From a bacterium (GTDB taxonomy: Bacteria; Ratteibacteria; UBA8468; B48-G9; DSTR01): 64,000 nucleotides of DNA. The stretch lies in contig JAKPFT010000044.1 of assembly GCA_029551285.1 (NCBI GenBank), forward strand, positions 1 through 64,000, in the 5' to 3' direction. This document shows positions 13,900-22,913 of this stretch, piece by piece. Positions within the stretch are counted from its first letter, which is position 1; each line of letters begins with the position of its first letter. A model generated the notes under the pieces. It ran no database searches, was not told where the DNA came from, and saw only the letters and a list, made by a program, of their open reading frames with translations. Both the position numbers and the translations under genes were made by a program.

Positions 13900-16371
13900 A
13901 TGAGTTACTTCACCCTCTCCATGCTGCTGGCCGGAGTCATCAACCTGATTTTCGGAATTATTGTCTTCAAGAGAAATCGGCGCAGATTACCCAACCGTAT
14001 CTTTCCTCTGTTTTCCTTTTTTCTGGCCTGCTGGTGCTGGGTGGTGGCTGGCATCATGCTGGCTTCTGACCTCAGCGTGGCCGGAATACTGGTCCGGGCA
14101 GCCTTCGGGGTAGGCGCCTTTCTACCGTCTCATTTTTACCTTTTCTCCCTGGTTCTTACCATGAGGGAAAACCAGCTCAGCCGTGCCAGCCGGATTAAGG
14201 CAGCTGGTGTTTATCTGTTCTGTGCCCTGCTGGCCGCCAGCTGTTTTCATCCTGCCTTTGTGGAAAAGATTTATTTTCAGCCACTGGCACCCTTACCTGG
14301 GCCGGAGGTGATTTATAACCGGGGGCTCTTCATAGTCTATGTTGGCTCTGTGACAGGGCTGATGGCCTACTCTCTGTTTCTGCTGTTGTTTAGGTTACGA
14401 CAACTTTCCGGCGTCCGGCGGCAGGAGGCCCAGTATGTTTTTTTCGGGGTACTGGCCGGGACGCTCTTTACTTTGCTGACCTCGCTGCTACCACCGCTTT
14501 TAGGCAGCACCTTACCCACCCGGTTTGCCCCTTTTTCCTCAGTGGTGATGACCGCAATAATTAGTTACGCCATCGCCAAGTATCGCATTATGGATATCCA
14601 GCTCGTGTTTGAAGTGACCACCGCCTACGTTCTTTCCAGCATTATTCTCATCTTCATCTATCTGGTGGCGGTTCTGGCTACGAATAAGCTTCTGGCAGTT
14701 TTTACTACCTCTTCCCAGTGGAAGAATCTTCCTTTGCTGGTAGGAGCCTTTATTGTCGCCGTAGTTTTTGTGCCGTTGCGTTCCAGGCTCCAGATACTTC
14801 TGCGGGGATTAATCTTCAAGGATCAGTACGAGGTCAGTACGGTTTCCAGGAAACTAACGCAGCTTTTGAGCCAGCCGGTGAAATCCGGGGAACTTCTGGA
14901 AGAGGTGGTTAAACTTCTCAACTCCTCGCTGGGACTGGTTCCCCGGGCTGGTCTGGTTCTTCGTCAGAGTCGGCAGGACCTGATCGTTTTTCCTTTTCCG
15001 GCTTGCTGGCAGGTGCGCTTCAAAGAGGAGGGACCGTTCTGGCCGTGGTTTGAGCGCCATCGGGAAGCGGTGGTCCGGGAAGAGCTCCTGCGGCTATCCG
15101 AAAATGAGCAGGCCCAGCAAGTGGCCAGAGAGCTGACTGACCTGGAAGCAGAGGCTGCGGCACCGGTGCCCATCCAGGGAGATGTCGCTGGCGTTTTGGT
15201 GGTCGGACAGAAGGTTTCTGGAGCGGCGTTTGGGGAGAATGACCGTCTGGTGCTGGAGCACCTTGGCCTTCAGTTAGGACTGGCTCTGGAAACCACGGGT
15301 CTTTATCAGGAACTGTTCCGCGTGAACCTGTATCTTGACAGTCTTCTGGATAACTCGCCTGCGGGGGTGGTCGGAGTAGATGCGAACGGCCGGGTGACTG
15401 TTCTGAACCGGGAGGCAGAAAGGCTTACCGGCCTTGTCCGCAAAGAGGTAATCGGACAGCCGTATTCGGTTTTGCCTGGCCCATTAGTTTCAGCGGTGGA
15501 GAGCAGTTTGAAGAAAAAGCAGGAGATTCGTAATGAGGAAGTAAGTTTCCTTCCCAGACCTTCGGACCTGGCTTTTTCGGCGATTCTGCAGACCTCGTCT
15601 TTTTACGATAGAAAGGGCCAGCCTCTTGGCGTCCAGGTAATCCTTCAGGACGTTACCCAGGTACGGGTTTTGCAGGAAGACCTGCGGCGGAAAGACAAAC
15701 TGGCCTCGTTCGGAGTGATGGCCGCCCGGATCGCGCACGAAATCAAAAATCCCCTGGTGGCCATTCGTACCCTGGCCCAGCTTTTGCCCTCTCGGTATCA
15801 GGATAGCGAATTCCGGAATACATTTGCTAACTTGGCTTCCCGGGAAGTGGAAAGGATTAACAGCCTGGTGGAAGAAATCCTGAGTTTTGCCAGTCCGCGG
15901 CAATTATACCCGCGGGAAGTGAATCTGATAGAATTAATAGAGGCAACCCTGACCATGCTAACAGTTCAGACCGAGGGCCGGAAGATCACCGTCCACCGTT
16001 CCTGGCCTTCGGAAAGGGTGATGATTGAAGTTGACGAAGGAAAAATGCGCCAGGCCTTGTTGAACATCTTCCTTAACAGCCGTGATGCCATGGGAGAAGA
16101 AGGAAATTTGATGGTCCAGGTTCAGGAGTCTTCCGAAATGGTCACGGTACTCATCCGGGATGATGGCTGCGGTATGAATCCGGAAGTCCTGAAACGGGTC
16201 TTTGATCCCTTTTATACCACCAAACCGCGCGGCACTGGACTGGGGCTGCCGATAGTGGCCAGCATTGTTGATGAACATGGGGGGACTATTCGGATGGAAA
16301 GCCAGGAAAACAGGGGTACCCTGGTGATTCTCCAGATACCCAGATCGCAGCGTTTCCGGAGGAAAACATGA
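13900..16371 (+). CDS. Membrane histidine kinase (7TM-GAF-PAS-HisKA-HATPase)
   Basis: An 823-residue sensor. Order: seven or eight membrane helices over the first 250 or so residues (7TM sensor type), a cytosolic GAF-like domain (about 300-460), a PAS domain (about 475-590, VGVDANGRVTVLNREAERLTG), a dimerisation domain with phospho-His613 in AHEIKNPLVAI, and an intact ATP domain (NIFLNSRDAM, DDGCGM, GTGLGLPI). The layout resembles PrsK-type kinases that partner NtrC-family regulators. It starts 3 bases after the ketosynthase and its end overlaps the next kinase by 4 bases. Confidence 0.93.
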   Translation: MSYFTLSMLLAGVINLIFGIIVFKRNRRRLPNRIFPLFSFFLACWCWVVAGIMLASDLSVAGILVRAAFGVGAFLPSHFYLFSLVLTMRENQLSRASRIKAAGVYLFCALLAASCFHPAFVEKIYFQPLAPLPGPEVIYNRGLFIVYVGSVTGLMAYSLFLLLFRLRQLSGVRRQEAQYVFFGVLAGTLFTLLTSLLPPLLGSTLPTRFAPFSSVVMTAIISYAIAKYRIMDIQLVFEVTTAYVLSSIILIFIYLVAVLATNKLLAVFTTSSQWKNLPLLVGAFIVAVVFVPLRSRLQILLRGLIFKDQYEVSTVSRKLTQLLSQPVKSGELLEEVVKLLNSSLGLVPRAGLVLRQSRQDLIVFPFPACWQVRFKEEGPFWPWFERHREAVVREELLRLSENEQAQQVARELTDLEAEAAAPVPIQGDVAGVLVVGQKVSGAAFGENDRLVLEHLGLQLGLALETTGLYQELFRVNLYLDSLLDNSPAGVVGVDANGRVTVLNREAERLTGLVRKEVIGQPYSVLPGPLVSAVESSLKKKQEIRNEEVSFLPRPSDLAFSAILQTSSFYDRKGQPLGVQVILQDVTQVRVLQEDLRRKDKLASFGVMAARIAHEIKNPLVAIRTLAQLLPSRYQDSEFRNTFANLASREVERINSLVEEILSFASPRQLYPREVNLIELIEATLTMLTVQTEGRKITVHRSWPSERVMIEVDEGKMRQALLNIFLNSRDAMGEEGNLMVQVQESSEMVTVLIRDDGCGMNPEVLKRVFDPFYTTKPRGTGLGLPIVASIVDEHGGTIRMESQENRGTLVILQIPRSQRFRRKT

Positions 16372-18320
16372 GTTATTTGCTAATTATTACCGAAGACAGG
16401 GCTGTCGGGTACTCCCTGCGCATGATTCTGAAAGACTCTTTTCTGGTGGAAGAGTCATCCTTCGGAGAAGCATCGGCAGTGGTGGCTTCCAGACGTCCGG
16501 ACGTCATCTTCCTGGACGACCGGTCCCGGGGAGACAGTCTGGAAGTATTAGCAAGCCTGCTCCGGCAGGAGCCTTCATTGACGATTATCAGCCTGGTACC
16601 AAGTTTGACTTGCGGCGCGAGCGTTTTTCTGGAGCACGGAGCTTTTGACCTTCTGGAAAAACCTTTTACGGCAGAGCAAGTAAAACAGGTAGTTTCAAGG
16701 GCTCTGGAAAGAGAAAGGTTGCTGGCGGAGAACCGACAACTGAAAAGTATGGGGCGAGAAGAGCCCAGAAGGGATCATCTGGCCAGAGAAAATGAGATTC
16801 GCACTCACGACTTCTACAAGCGGCTGCTGCAGACGATAAGTGAAACCCTCGGCCGGCCGGAACAGCTGCCCCGGGCGGTGGTGGTTACCCTGCGTCAGCA
16901 TTTTCGGTTCAACCCGATTGCCTTTTTCACCAGCCAGTCTGGAATTTTTAAAGTCGTAGCTTCCTGTGGTCTTGATGAAAATTTAATCAGGCAGTTACAA
17001 GTGCCTTCATCCCATAGTCTAATCAGCTGGTTTCTGAAAAAAAGGAGTCTGCTTCGGACCGCGCGGGAAGCGAATCTGAGCGGGGAAATTTATTCTCTCT
17101 CGGAATTGCTCGGCGGCCAGTTTTTCTTTCCACTGCTCACCACCCGGGGAAGCCTATCCGGCTTTCTCTCCCTCGGGGGGAAACTGACCGGCGAGGAAAC
17201 CACGAGGGAGGAATTGGGGCTGCTCAGTTTAGTCTGCGATTACCTGACCGCTATCCAGGAGAATCTCCAGCTCACTCAGGAAATAAATCTTCAGGCCGGA
17301 TACCAGGAGGCAATTCTGGGAAGTATCCCCACAGGCATTGTGGCCGTTGATATGCGGGGCCGGGTCACCATTATGAACCGTTCCGCAGAAAGGATTACAG
17401 GGGTCAGAGCCGAGGAGGTTCAGGGACAGTCGGTGGAAACACTGGGCTCGCAAATCGCTGATTTTTTGAGACGGGCTTTGCGGGGGGATGAAGTTTCCCG
17501 AATTGAGCTTACTTATGTGCCCACAAAAGCTGTCTTGGGCATCAGCACCCGAACCCTGCAACACGGGGAAGAATTTCAGGGAGCCGTGGCTGCCTTCCAG
17601 GATCTGACGGAGGTCAAGAAGATGGACCGGGAGCGGGCTGAAGTGGAACGAAATCGCTACTGGAATACAGTGGCGGCTCGGCTTTCACATGAATTGAAAA
17701 ATCCGCTGGTGGCCATCAAGACATTTGCCCAGATGTTGCCGCTGAAATATGAGGACAGTGAGTTCCGGTCAGGCTTTGCGCAGATTGTTCAGCAGGAGAT
17801 AGCCAAACTTAACCGGATCATTGAGGGCATCAACCGGCTGGCGGAGCCGCTGAATTTAACTGTGGCTCCGGTGCATCTGCTGGAGCTCCTGAACAGTGTT
17901 GGTCAGGGAATTGCAGAGTGTCCTGCAGGGAAACTGGAGGTGAAGTGCGCCGAACCGTTTGATGACCTGATGCTCGCGGATGCTTTACGGCTAAGAGAGG
18001 CTTTTGGGTATATCCTGCAGTTTTGCTGGAGGGATAACCGAGGGGAAAAACCGGTACTTTGCTCCGTGAAGGCTGACAATCAGACCGTCACGGTGGAGTA
18101 TCGTGAGGAAGGGTCCACCCTGGCTCTTCCGTCAGGAGAGGAGATTTTTCTGCCCTTCGTTTCCACTCTGGAAAGCAACCTGTCCATCGGGCTGGTTCTC
18201 GCGAAGAAAATCGTGGAGGCTCATGAAGGAAGAATGGAACTGGTTACCGAAGGAAACAGCAGGAAATTTGTGATAACCCTATCCTTAAAACGGGATGAGA
18301 AAAATCTTAGTGGTGGATGA
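16368..18320 (+). CDS. Receiver-GAF-PAS-histidine kinase-like protein with decayed ATP domain
   Basis: A 650-residue soluble protein. Receiver domain at 1-120 (Asp in VIFLDDRSRG, Lys in EKPF), GAF-like region about 150-305, PAS about 315-425, and a dimerisation domain with His441 in SHELKNPLVAI. The downstream ATP domain lacks the N-box Asn (REAFGYILQF) and has no DxGxG or GxGLG loop (REEGSTLA, LSIGLVLA). It should not bind ATP normally. Its dimerisation region is strikingly like that of the upstream kinase, so it probably arose by duplication. It may act as a phospho-relay partner or inhibitor. It overlaps the regulator gene by 26 bases. Confidence 0.9.
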   Translation: MSYLLIITEDRAVGYSLRMILKDSFLVEESSFGEASAVVASRRPDVIFLDDRSRGDSLEVLASLLRQEPSLTIISLVPSLTCGASVFLEHGAFDLLEKPFTAEQVKQVVSRALERERLLAENRQLKSMGREEPRRDHLARENEIRTHDFYKRLLQTISETLGRPEQLPRAVVVTLRQHFRFNPIAFFTSQSGIFKVVASCGLDENLIRQLQVPSSHSLISWFLKKRSLLRTAREANLSGEIYSLSELLGGQFFFPLLTTRGSLSGFLSLGGKLTGEETTREELGLLSLVCDYLTAIQENLQLTQEINLQAGYQEAILGSIPTGIVAVDMRGRVTIMNRSAERITGVRAEEVQGQSVETLGSQIADFLRRALRGDEVSRIELTYVPTKAVLGISTRTLQHGEEFQGAVAAFQDLTEVKKMDRERAEVERNRYWNTVAARLSHELKNPLVAIKTFAQMLPLKYEDSEFRSGFAQIVQQEIAKLNRIIEGINRLAEPLNLTVAPVHLLELLNSVGQGIAECPAGKLEVKCAEPFDDLMLADALRLREAFGYILQFCWRDNRGEKPVLCSVKADNQTVTVEYREEGSTLALPSGEEIFLPFVSTLESNLSIGLVLAKKIVEAHEGRMELVTEGNSRKFVITLSLKRDEKNLSGG

Positions 18321-19638
18321 TGAGACCGGAGTGAGAACCTCGTTGAAGTTTGCGCTTCAGGACACTTACTGTGTCCAGATGGTCTCTTCCGGTCAGGCGG
18401 CCATCTCTCAGGTGAACCAGGAGATGCCGGATGCGGTCATCCTTGACCTGGTTTTGCCGGATACCGGGGGACTGGAAGTCTTAAAAAGGTTGCGCGAAGT
18501 CAATGAGGAGTTACCGGTAATTATTCTCACCGCCCACAGCAGTATTCGCTCGGCGGTGGAGGCGATGCGTCTGGGCGCTACTGATTACCTAACCAAACCG
18601 TTTGATGTGGAAGAGATGAAACTGATTCTCGCCCGGGTAATCAAGGAAAAAAAGTTGAAAGAGCGCGTGGGGCTCCTCCAAAAAGAGGTGGATGAAGAAT
18701 ATCCGGCAGAAAATGTGGTCTTCAAAAGTCAGGCTATGGCGCAGGTCATGGCGGTGGCCAAACAGGTGGCGGCCACTGAAGCCACGGTTCTTCTTCTTGG
18801 TCCGAGTGGCTGTGGTAAAGAATTAATCGCCCGGGCCATCCACGCCTTTAGCGGCAGGCGTGAAGAACCATTCGTGCCGATACACTGTGCGGCTATTCCG
18901 GAAAGTTTGTTTGAGAGTGAAATCTTCGGTTATGAAAAGGGAGCTTTTACCAACGCTTTTCAGCGTAAACCCGGGAAGATTGAGCTGGCCGGGTCCGGCA
19001 CGCTTTTCCTTGACGAAGTCAGCGAAATACCGCCGGCGGTCCAGGTAAAACTGCTGCGCTTTCTTCAGGAAAAAGAATTTTCCCGTCTGGGCGGTAACGA
19101 AATTTTGAAAAGCCAGGCGAGGCTTCTGGCGGCTTCAGCCCGGGACCTTAAGAAACAGGTGGCTGAGGGCAATTTCCGGGAAGACCTTTATTACCGGTTG
19201 TGCGTTGTGCCACTGGAAATTCTGCCGCTGAACCAGCGCCGGGAGGACATTGAAGTTCTCCTTGATTTCTATCTGGAGAAGTTTCGCCGCCGGCTGGGTG
19301 CCCGCACCAGAGATTTTACCAGGGAAGCGCGGCAGCAACTGGTAGCCTATGACTGGCCAGGGAATGTCCGGGAACTGAAAAACATTGTGGAAAGGATGCT
19401 GGTTCTTTACGGTCAGCGGGAGGAGATTGGCAGTGAGTGTTTGCCAGGCGAAATCCGCGGTCAGAGCTGCCCCGAAGTTGGCCTGGAACAGGCCGTGGAA
19501 TCTTTTGAAAAGAGGCTCATCTTAGAGGCACTGGAACGCTGTAACTGGAATCAAAACCAGGCCGCGCGGTTGCTGAAAACAACCCGGCGCGTTATCCGGT
19601 ACAAAGCGGAAAAATACGGACTGAAAAAAACAAAATGA
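18295..19638 (+). CDS. NtrC-family sigma-54 activator (receiver-AAA+-Fis)
   Basis: A 447-residue response regulator. Receiver (1-120): VVDDE, Asp in ILDLVLPDTGG, Lys in TKPF. AAA+ domain: Walker A GPSGCGKE near residue 166, Walker B GTLFLDEVSE near 238, and the sigma-54 contact loop written GAFTNA instead of GAFTGA. C-terminal Fis-type helix-turn-helix around 405-440 (NQNQAARLLKTTRRVIRYK). It is the natural activator for the sigma-54 promoter at 10866-10880. It is encoded in the same operon as the kinases and rpoN lies about 10 kb away. GAFTNA occurs in other activators and is presumably functional. Confidence 0.95.
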   Translation: MRKILVVDDETGVRTSLKFALQDTYCVQMVSSGQAAISQVNQEMPDAVILDLVLPDTGGLEVLKRLREVNEELPVIILTAHSSIRSAVEAMRLGATDYLTKPFDVEEMKLILARVIKEKKLKERVGLLQKEVDEEYPAENVVFKSQAMAQVMAVAKQVAATEATVLLLGPSGCGKELIARAIHAFSGRREEPFVPIHCAAIPESLFESEIFGYEKGAFTNAFQRKPGKIELAGSGTLFLDEVSEIPPAVQVKLLRFLQEKEFSRLGGNEILKSQARLLAASARDLKKQVAEGNFREDLYYRLCVVPLEILPLNQRREDIEVLLDFYLEKFRRRLGARTRDFTREARQQLVAYDWPGNVRELKNIVERMLVLYGQREEIGSECLPGEIRGQSCPEVGLEQAVESFEKRLILEALERCNWNQNQAARLLKTTRRVIRYKAEKYGLKKTK

Positions 19639-21077
19639 GGAAACAACCAAGAATTCTGGTGATTGATGATGACGAGGGAATTCGCCGGCTTTACCAGGCT
19701 GTTCTTGGGAGGAAAAATTACCGGGTAACCCTGGCCAGCAGCACGGAAGAAGCTCTGGCGGTCCTTTCCCGGGAAAAGTTTGACCTGGTTCTTCTGGATT
19801 TGCAGATGCCCGGCAGTGACGGGTTTGTGTTTCTTGACCGGTTACAGCAATATGAGCAGCCGCCAGCCGTGGTTGTCTCCTCCGGCCTGGCCACAGTGGA
19901 AAATGCTGTGAAGGCGGTGCGGCTGGGTGCGAAAGATTTTATCGTCAAGCCCTTCAAGGTGGAGCAACTTCTCCAGACAATTGAGCGAACCTTAACCATT
20001 GAGGCTCTGACGGCGGAGCTAAGCGACCTGCAAATGGTGCGTTCGGTGCTGGAATTAAGTACTGCGGTCCTGTCCGTAACCGAAGTGGAGCCGCTGCTGG
20101 AGCGGCTGGCTGACCTTCTCTGGAATCTTTTCAAACCGGAAGCCATCTTTTTCTTTATCCGCAGCAGCGAAACGGCCAATTTTATTCTGCGTAAGTACCG
20201 ACCCCAGCCTCAACCTGAACGGATAAGTCTTTTTCTGAGCGAAGAAGAAGTTAAAAAAGAGCTGGGTGGGGAAAGAGTCGGGATGAAGGAACTTTCCGGG
20301 AAAAGGCAACTTCTGGCGCTGTTGCAGGGACAGGGGCGGGAGCTGGGAGTGGTGCGTTTTGACTTCCCGGCGGAGCGGCCTGGCCTGACCGAGAAAGAGC
20401 AAAGTTTCCTTTCTGGTTTGCTGGTCCAGTCAGGTATCGCTCTGGAAAACGCCATGCTTTTTCAGGCACTTAACGAGGCCTATCTGAAAACAATTCGTTC
20501 TCTGGTTAATTCCCTTGAGGCTCGTGACGCCTATACCCGGGGTCATTCCGAGCAGGTAGCCTACTATGCGGTACTGATCGGTCGGCAGATGAAACTCTCC
20601 GAGAGGCAGTTAGAAATTCTTCGCAACATAGGTTATCTGCACGACTTAGGAAAACTGGGAATTAAAGATGCCATCCTGTTGAAAGAGGGTAAGTTGACCC
20701 CGGAGGAATATCAAATTATCCGGGAACACCCGCGGCTTACCGCCAGGATTCTGGAACCGTTAACTCTGGAGGAGGGAGAGTTAGAAGCCTGTCTTTATCA
20801 CCACGAGTGGTTCAATGGTAGAGGCTATCCCGCCGGTTTGAAGGAGGACCAGATACCATTGATGGCCAGAATCATTGCTGTCGCAGACGCTTACAGCGCG
20901 ATGACTTCAAATCGTCCCTACAGCCGCGTGCGCACCAGGGAAGAGGCGCTGGCAGAGTTGAAACGCTGTCGGGGAAGCCAGTTTGATGCCTCGGTGGTGG
21001 ATGCTTTTGTTTCTCTGATGGAAGGGAACGAACCGCCCCCGACAAAATTTGCGCCGAAAGAGATATCCGGTCTATAA
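19635..21077 (+). CDS. Response regulator with HD-GYP domain (c-di-GMP phosphodiesterase)
   Basis: A 480-residue protein. The receiver domain (1-120) has IDDDE, Asp in LLDLQMPGSDG and Lys in VKPF. A GAF-like region (about 145-280) follows, then an HD-GYP domain (about 290-460) with RGHSEQVA, YLHDLGKLGI, HHEWFNGRGYP and IIAVADAYSAMTSNRPY. All metal-binding His/Asp motifs are present, so c-di-GMP hydrolysis is likely. It overlaps the NtrC-type gene by 4 bases, so it ends the operon and links it to c-di-GMP signalling. Its stop codon lies within the -10 box of the mreB promoter. Confidence 0.94.
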   Translation: MRKQPRILVIDDDEGIRRLYQAVLGRKNYRVTLASSTEEALAVLSREKFDLVLLDLQMPGSDGFVFLDRLQQYEQPPAVVVSSGLATVENAVKAVRLGAKDFIVKPFKVEQLLQTIERTLTIEALTAELSDLQMVRSVLELSTAVLSVTEVEPLLERLADLLWNLFKPEAIFFFIRSSETANFILRKYRPQPQPERISLFLSEEEVKKELGGERVGMKELSGKRQLLALLQGQGRELGVVRFDFPAERPGLTEKEQSFLSGLLVQSGIALENAMLFQALNEAYLKTIRSLVNSLEARDAYTRGHSEQVAYYAVLIGRQMKLSERQLEILRNIGYLHDLGKLGIKDAILLKEGKLTPEEYQIIREHPRLTARILEPLTLEEGELEACLYHHEWFNGRGYPAGLKEDQIPLMARIIAVADAYSAMTSNRPYSRVRTREEALAELKRCRGSQFDASVVDAFVSLMEGNEPPPTKFAPKEISGL

Positions 21078-21078
21078 T
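21049..21078 (+). promoter_or_regulatory. Promoter of the mreB operon
   Basis: TATAAT (21073-21078) with TTGCGC 18 bases upstream (21049-21054). It is embedded in the last codons of the HD-GYP gene. Predicted start is about 21085, giving a 42-base leader with GGAG before the mreB ATG. Confidence 0.5.
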
Positions 21079-21126
21079 AACACACCAGGGTATAACAGAG
21101 CATCCATTTAACACGGAGACCGAAGA

Positions 21127-22152
21127 ATGAAGGACTTCTTATCCTTTTTTTCCAATGACCTGGGAATCGACCTGGGTACCGCCAACACCTGTGTGTATGT
21201 CCGGCGTAAGGGCGTGGTGCTGATGGAGCCTTCCATTGTGGCGATGAACGTTAGTAGCAAAGAAGTGGTGGCTGTGGGTCATGAAGCCAAGCGGATGATC
21301 GGCAAGACCCCGGCTAACATTGTCGCTATGAAACCGATGAAGGATGGGGTGATTGCTGATTTTGAAGCCTGCGAAGCGATGTTACGATATTTCATCAATA
21401 AGGTCAAAACCCAGAAGCACCGTTTTCTGTTGCCGCCCCGTATGGTTATTGCCATTCCTTCAGGGATTACCAGTGTGGAAAGAAGGGCTGTCAGGGAAAC
21501 GGCTTTAAGGGCCGGTGCCAGGTCGGTCCGGCTGGTAGAAGAACCGATGGCTTCGGCCATCGGTGTGGGTTTGCCAGTGGGCGAGCCCTGTGGCAGTTTT
21601 ATAATTGATATCGGGGGCGGAACTATGGAAATGGCGGTCATTTCGCTCGGCGGGATTGTCCTGACCAAGAGTCTGCGTGTCGCCGGCAATGAAATGGATG
21701 AAGCCATTATTGATTATCTCAAGAAGAAGTACAATCTTCTGATTGGCGAACGCACCGCTGAGGAGATTAAGATAGAAATTGGTTCTGCCTATCCGCTGGA
21801 GGAGGAGTTGACAGTGGAGGTTAACGGACGAGACCTGGTGGAAGGGTTGCCCAAAATGGTGCGGATTAACTCCGAGGAAATCAGAGAGGCTTTGCGGGAA
21901 ACATTGAATACTATCGTTAACGCGGTCAGAGACATCCTGGAAGAAACCCCGCCGGAGTTATCCAGCGACCTCATTGAGCGAGGCGTAGTTCTGGCCGGGG
22001 GGGGAGCGCTCCTTCGGTCTCTGGACAAACTCATTTCCCAGGAAACCAAGTTGCCGGTAAAGGTAGCGGAAGACCCTTTAACATCGGTGGTTAGAGGTAC
22101 CGGGAAGATGCTGGAAGAGGATAAATACCTGCGTCTTTTCCCGCACGAGTGA
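21127..22152 (+). CDS. mreB: Rod-shape determining actin homologue MreB
   Basis: A 341-residue bacterial actin that guides lateral cell wall synthesis. Phosphate-1 loop GIDLGTANTCVYV near residue 13, phosphate-2 IIDIGGGTMEMAV near residue 160, and adenosine motif GVVLAGGGALL near residue 288. Normal family length. It heads the mreBCD-mrdA-rodA group, so the organism should be rod-shaped or otherwise elongating. RBS GGAG lies 8 bases before the ATG. Confidence 0.98.
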   Translation: MKDFLSFFSNDLGIDLGTANTCVYVRRKGVVLMEPSIVAMNVSSKEVVAVGHEAKRMIGKTPANIVAMKPMKDGVIADFEACEAMLRYFINKVKTQKHRFLLPPRMVIAIPSGITSVERRAVRETALRAGARSVRLVEEPMASAIGVGLPVGEPCGSFIIDIGGGTMEMAVISLGGIVLTKSLRVAGNEMDEAIIDYLKKKYNLLIGERTAEEIKIEIGSAYPLEEELTVEVNGRDLVEGLPKMVRINSEEIREALRETLNTIVNAVRDILEETPPELSSDLIERGVVLAGGGALLRSLDKLISQETKLPVKVAEDPLTSVVRGTGKMLEEDKYLRLFPHE

Positions 22153-22235
22153 AAACTGAAGTCTCTCCGGTGGAAGGCGACCAGCCACAAAAAAATCATC
22201 CAGATAAATTGCCATCAGGAAATTTGTGAAAGACC

Positions 22236-22913
22236 ATGATCTGGCGTTTCCGGCGCGAACTCCTCTTGTGTTTGCTATTAGTTGTGTGCTTACTGATTCT
22301 CAGACGTGGTCAGTGGCAGAACTCATTTTTCTCGCTGAGGGGGATGAACGGCTCCGAGATTCACCTGAATTCTGAAGAACTGCTCCGGGAGAACCGGAGG
22401 CTGCGCCGGTTGCTCCATCTTCAGGAAAAGAAACTTTCACCTTTTTCGTCTGTGGTCACGGCTGAGGTGGTTAAGATTCAACCATCTGTCTGGCCTGGTC
22501 AACTGCTGGTGAATAAGGGTAGCCGTGACGGGGTCAAGCCGAACATGGTAGTGGTTTCTCCCGAAGGAAGTCTGATCGGGCGGGTAATTGAAACCGGGGA
22601 AACGACGGCTACGGTTTTCACCCTCTTTCATCCCTCCACCAAAATCAGTGTTATGGTTCAGAGTACCCGGGAAATCGGGGTGCTGGAAGGTGCTTCTCTG
22701 CCTTATCTGCTGGTACGCTATCTACCCCGGGAAAGCCACGTGCAACCGGGTGACACGGTAATTACCTCCGGTCTGAGTGATTACTACCCGAAGGGACTGG
22801 TGGTGGGCAGAATTTATCGTGCGGTGACGGAAAAGAATCAGTTTTTTCTTGTGGCCTGGGTAAAGCCAGAAGCTGGTTTTTCTCAGCTTGACGAGGTGCT
22901 CCTTGCCCGTTAG
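22236..22913 (+). CDS. mreC: Rod-shape determining protein MreC
   Basis: A 225-residue bitopic protein. One membrane helix (about residues 8-22) is followed by a short coiled coil with LLRENRRLRRLL near 48-60. Two periplasmic beta-barrel domains come next (LLVNKGSRDGVKPNMVV, GDTVITSGLSDYYPKGLVVG). It is shorter than E. coli MreC because of a shorter C-terminus. The start has only a weak ribosome site. It links MreB to the wall synthases. Confidence 0.92.
   Translation: MIWRFRRELLLCLLLVVCLLILRRGQWQNSFFSLRGMNGSEIHLNSEELLRENRRLRRLLHLQEKKLSPFSSVVTAEVVKIQPSVWPGQLLVNKGSRDGVKPNMVVVSPEGSLIGRVIETGETTATVFTLFHPSTKISVMVQSTREIGVLEGASLPYLLVRYLPRESHVQPGDTVITSGLSDYYPKGLVVGRIYRAVTEKNQFFLVAWVKPEAGFSQLDEVLLAR

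Noticed and set aside
22150-22230. 26-codon open frame between mreB and mreC overlapping the mreB stop
   Set aside because: It starts with GTG without a ribosome site, is polar and shows no family features. It may be chance in an 83-base gap.
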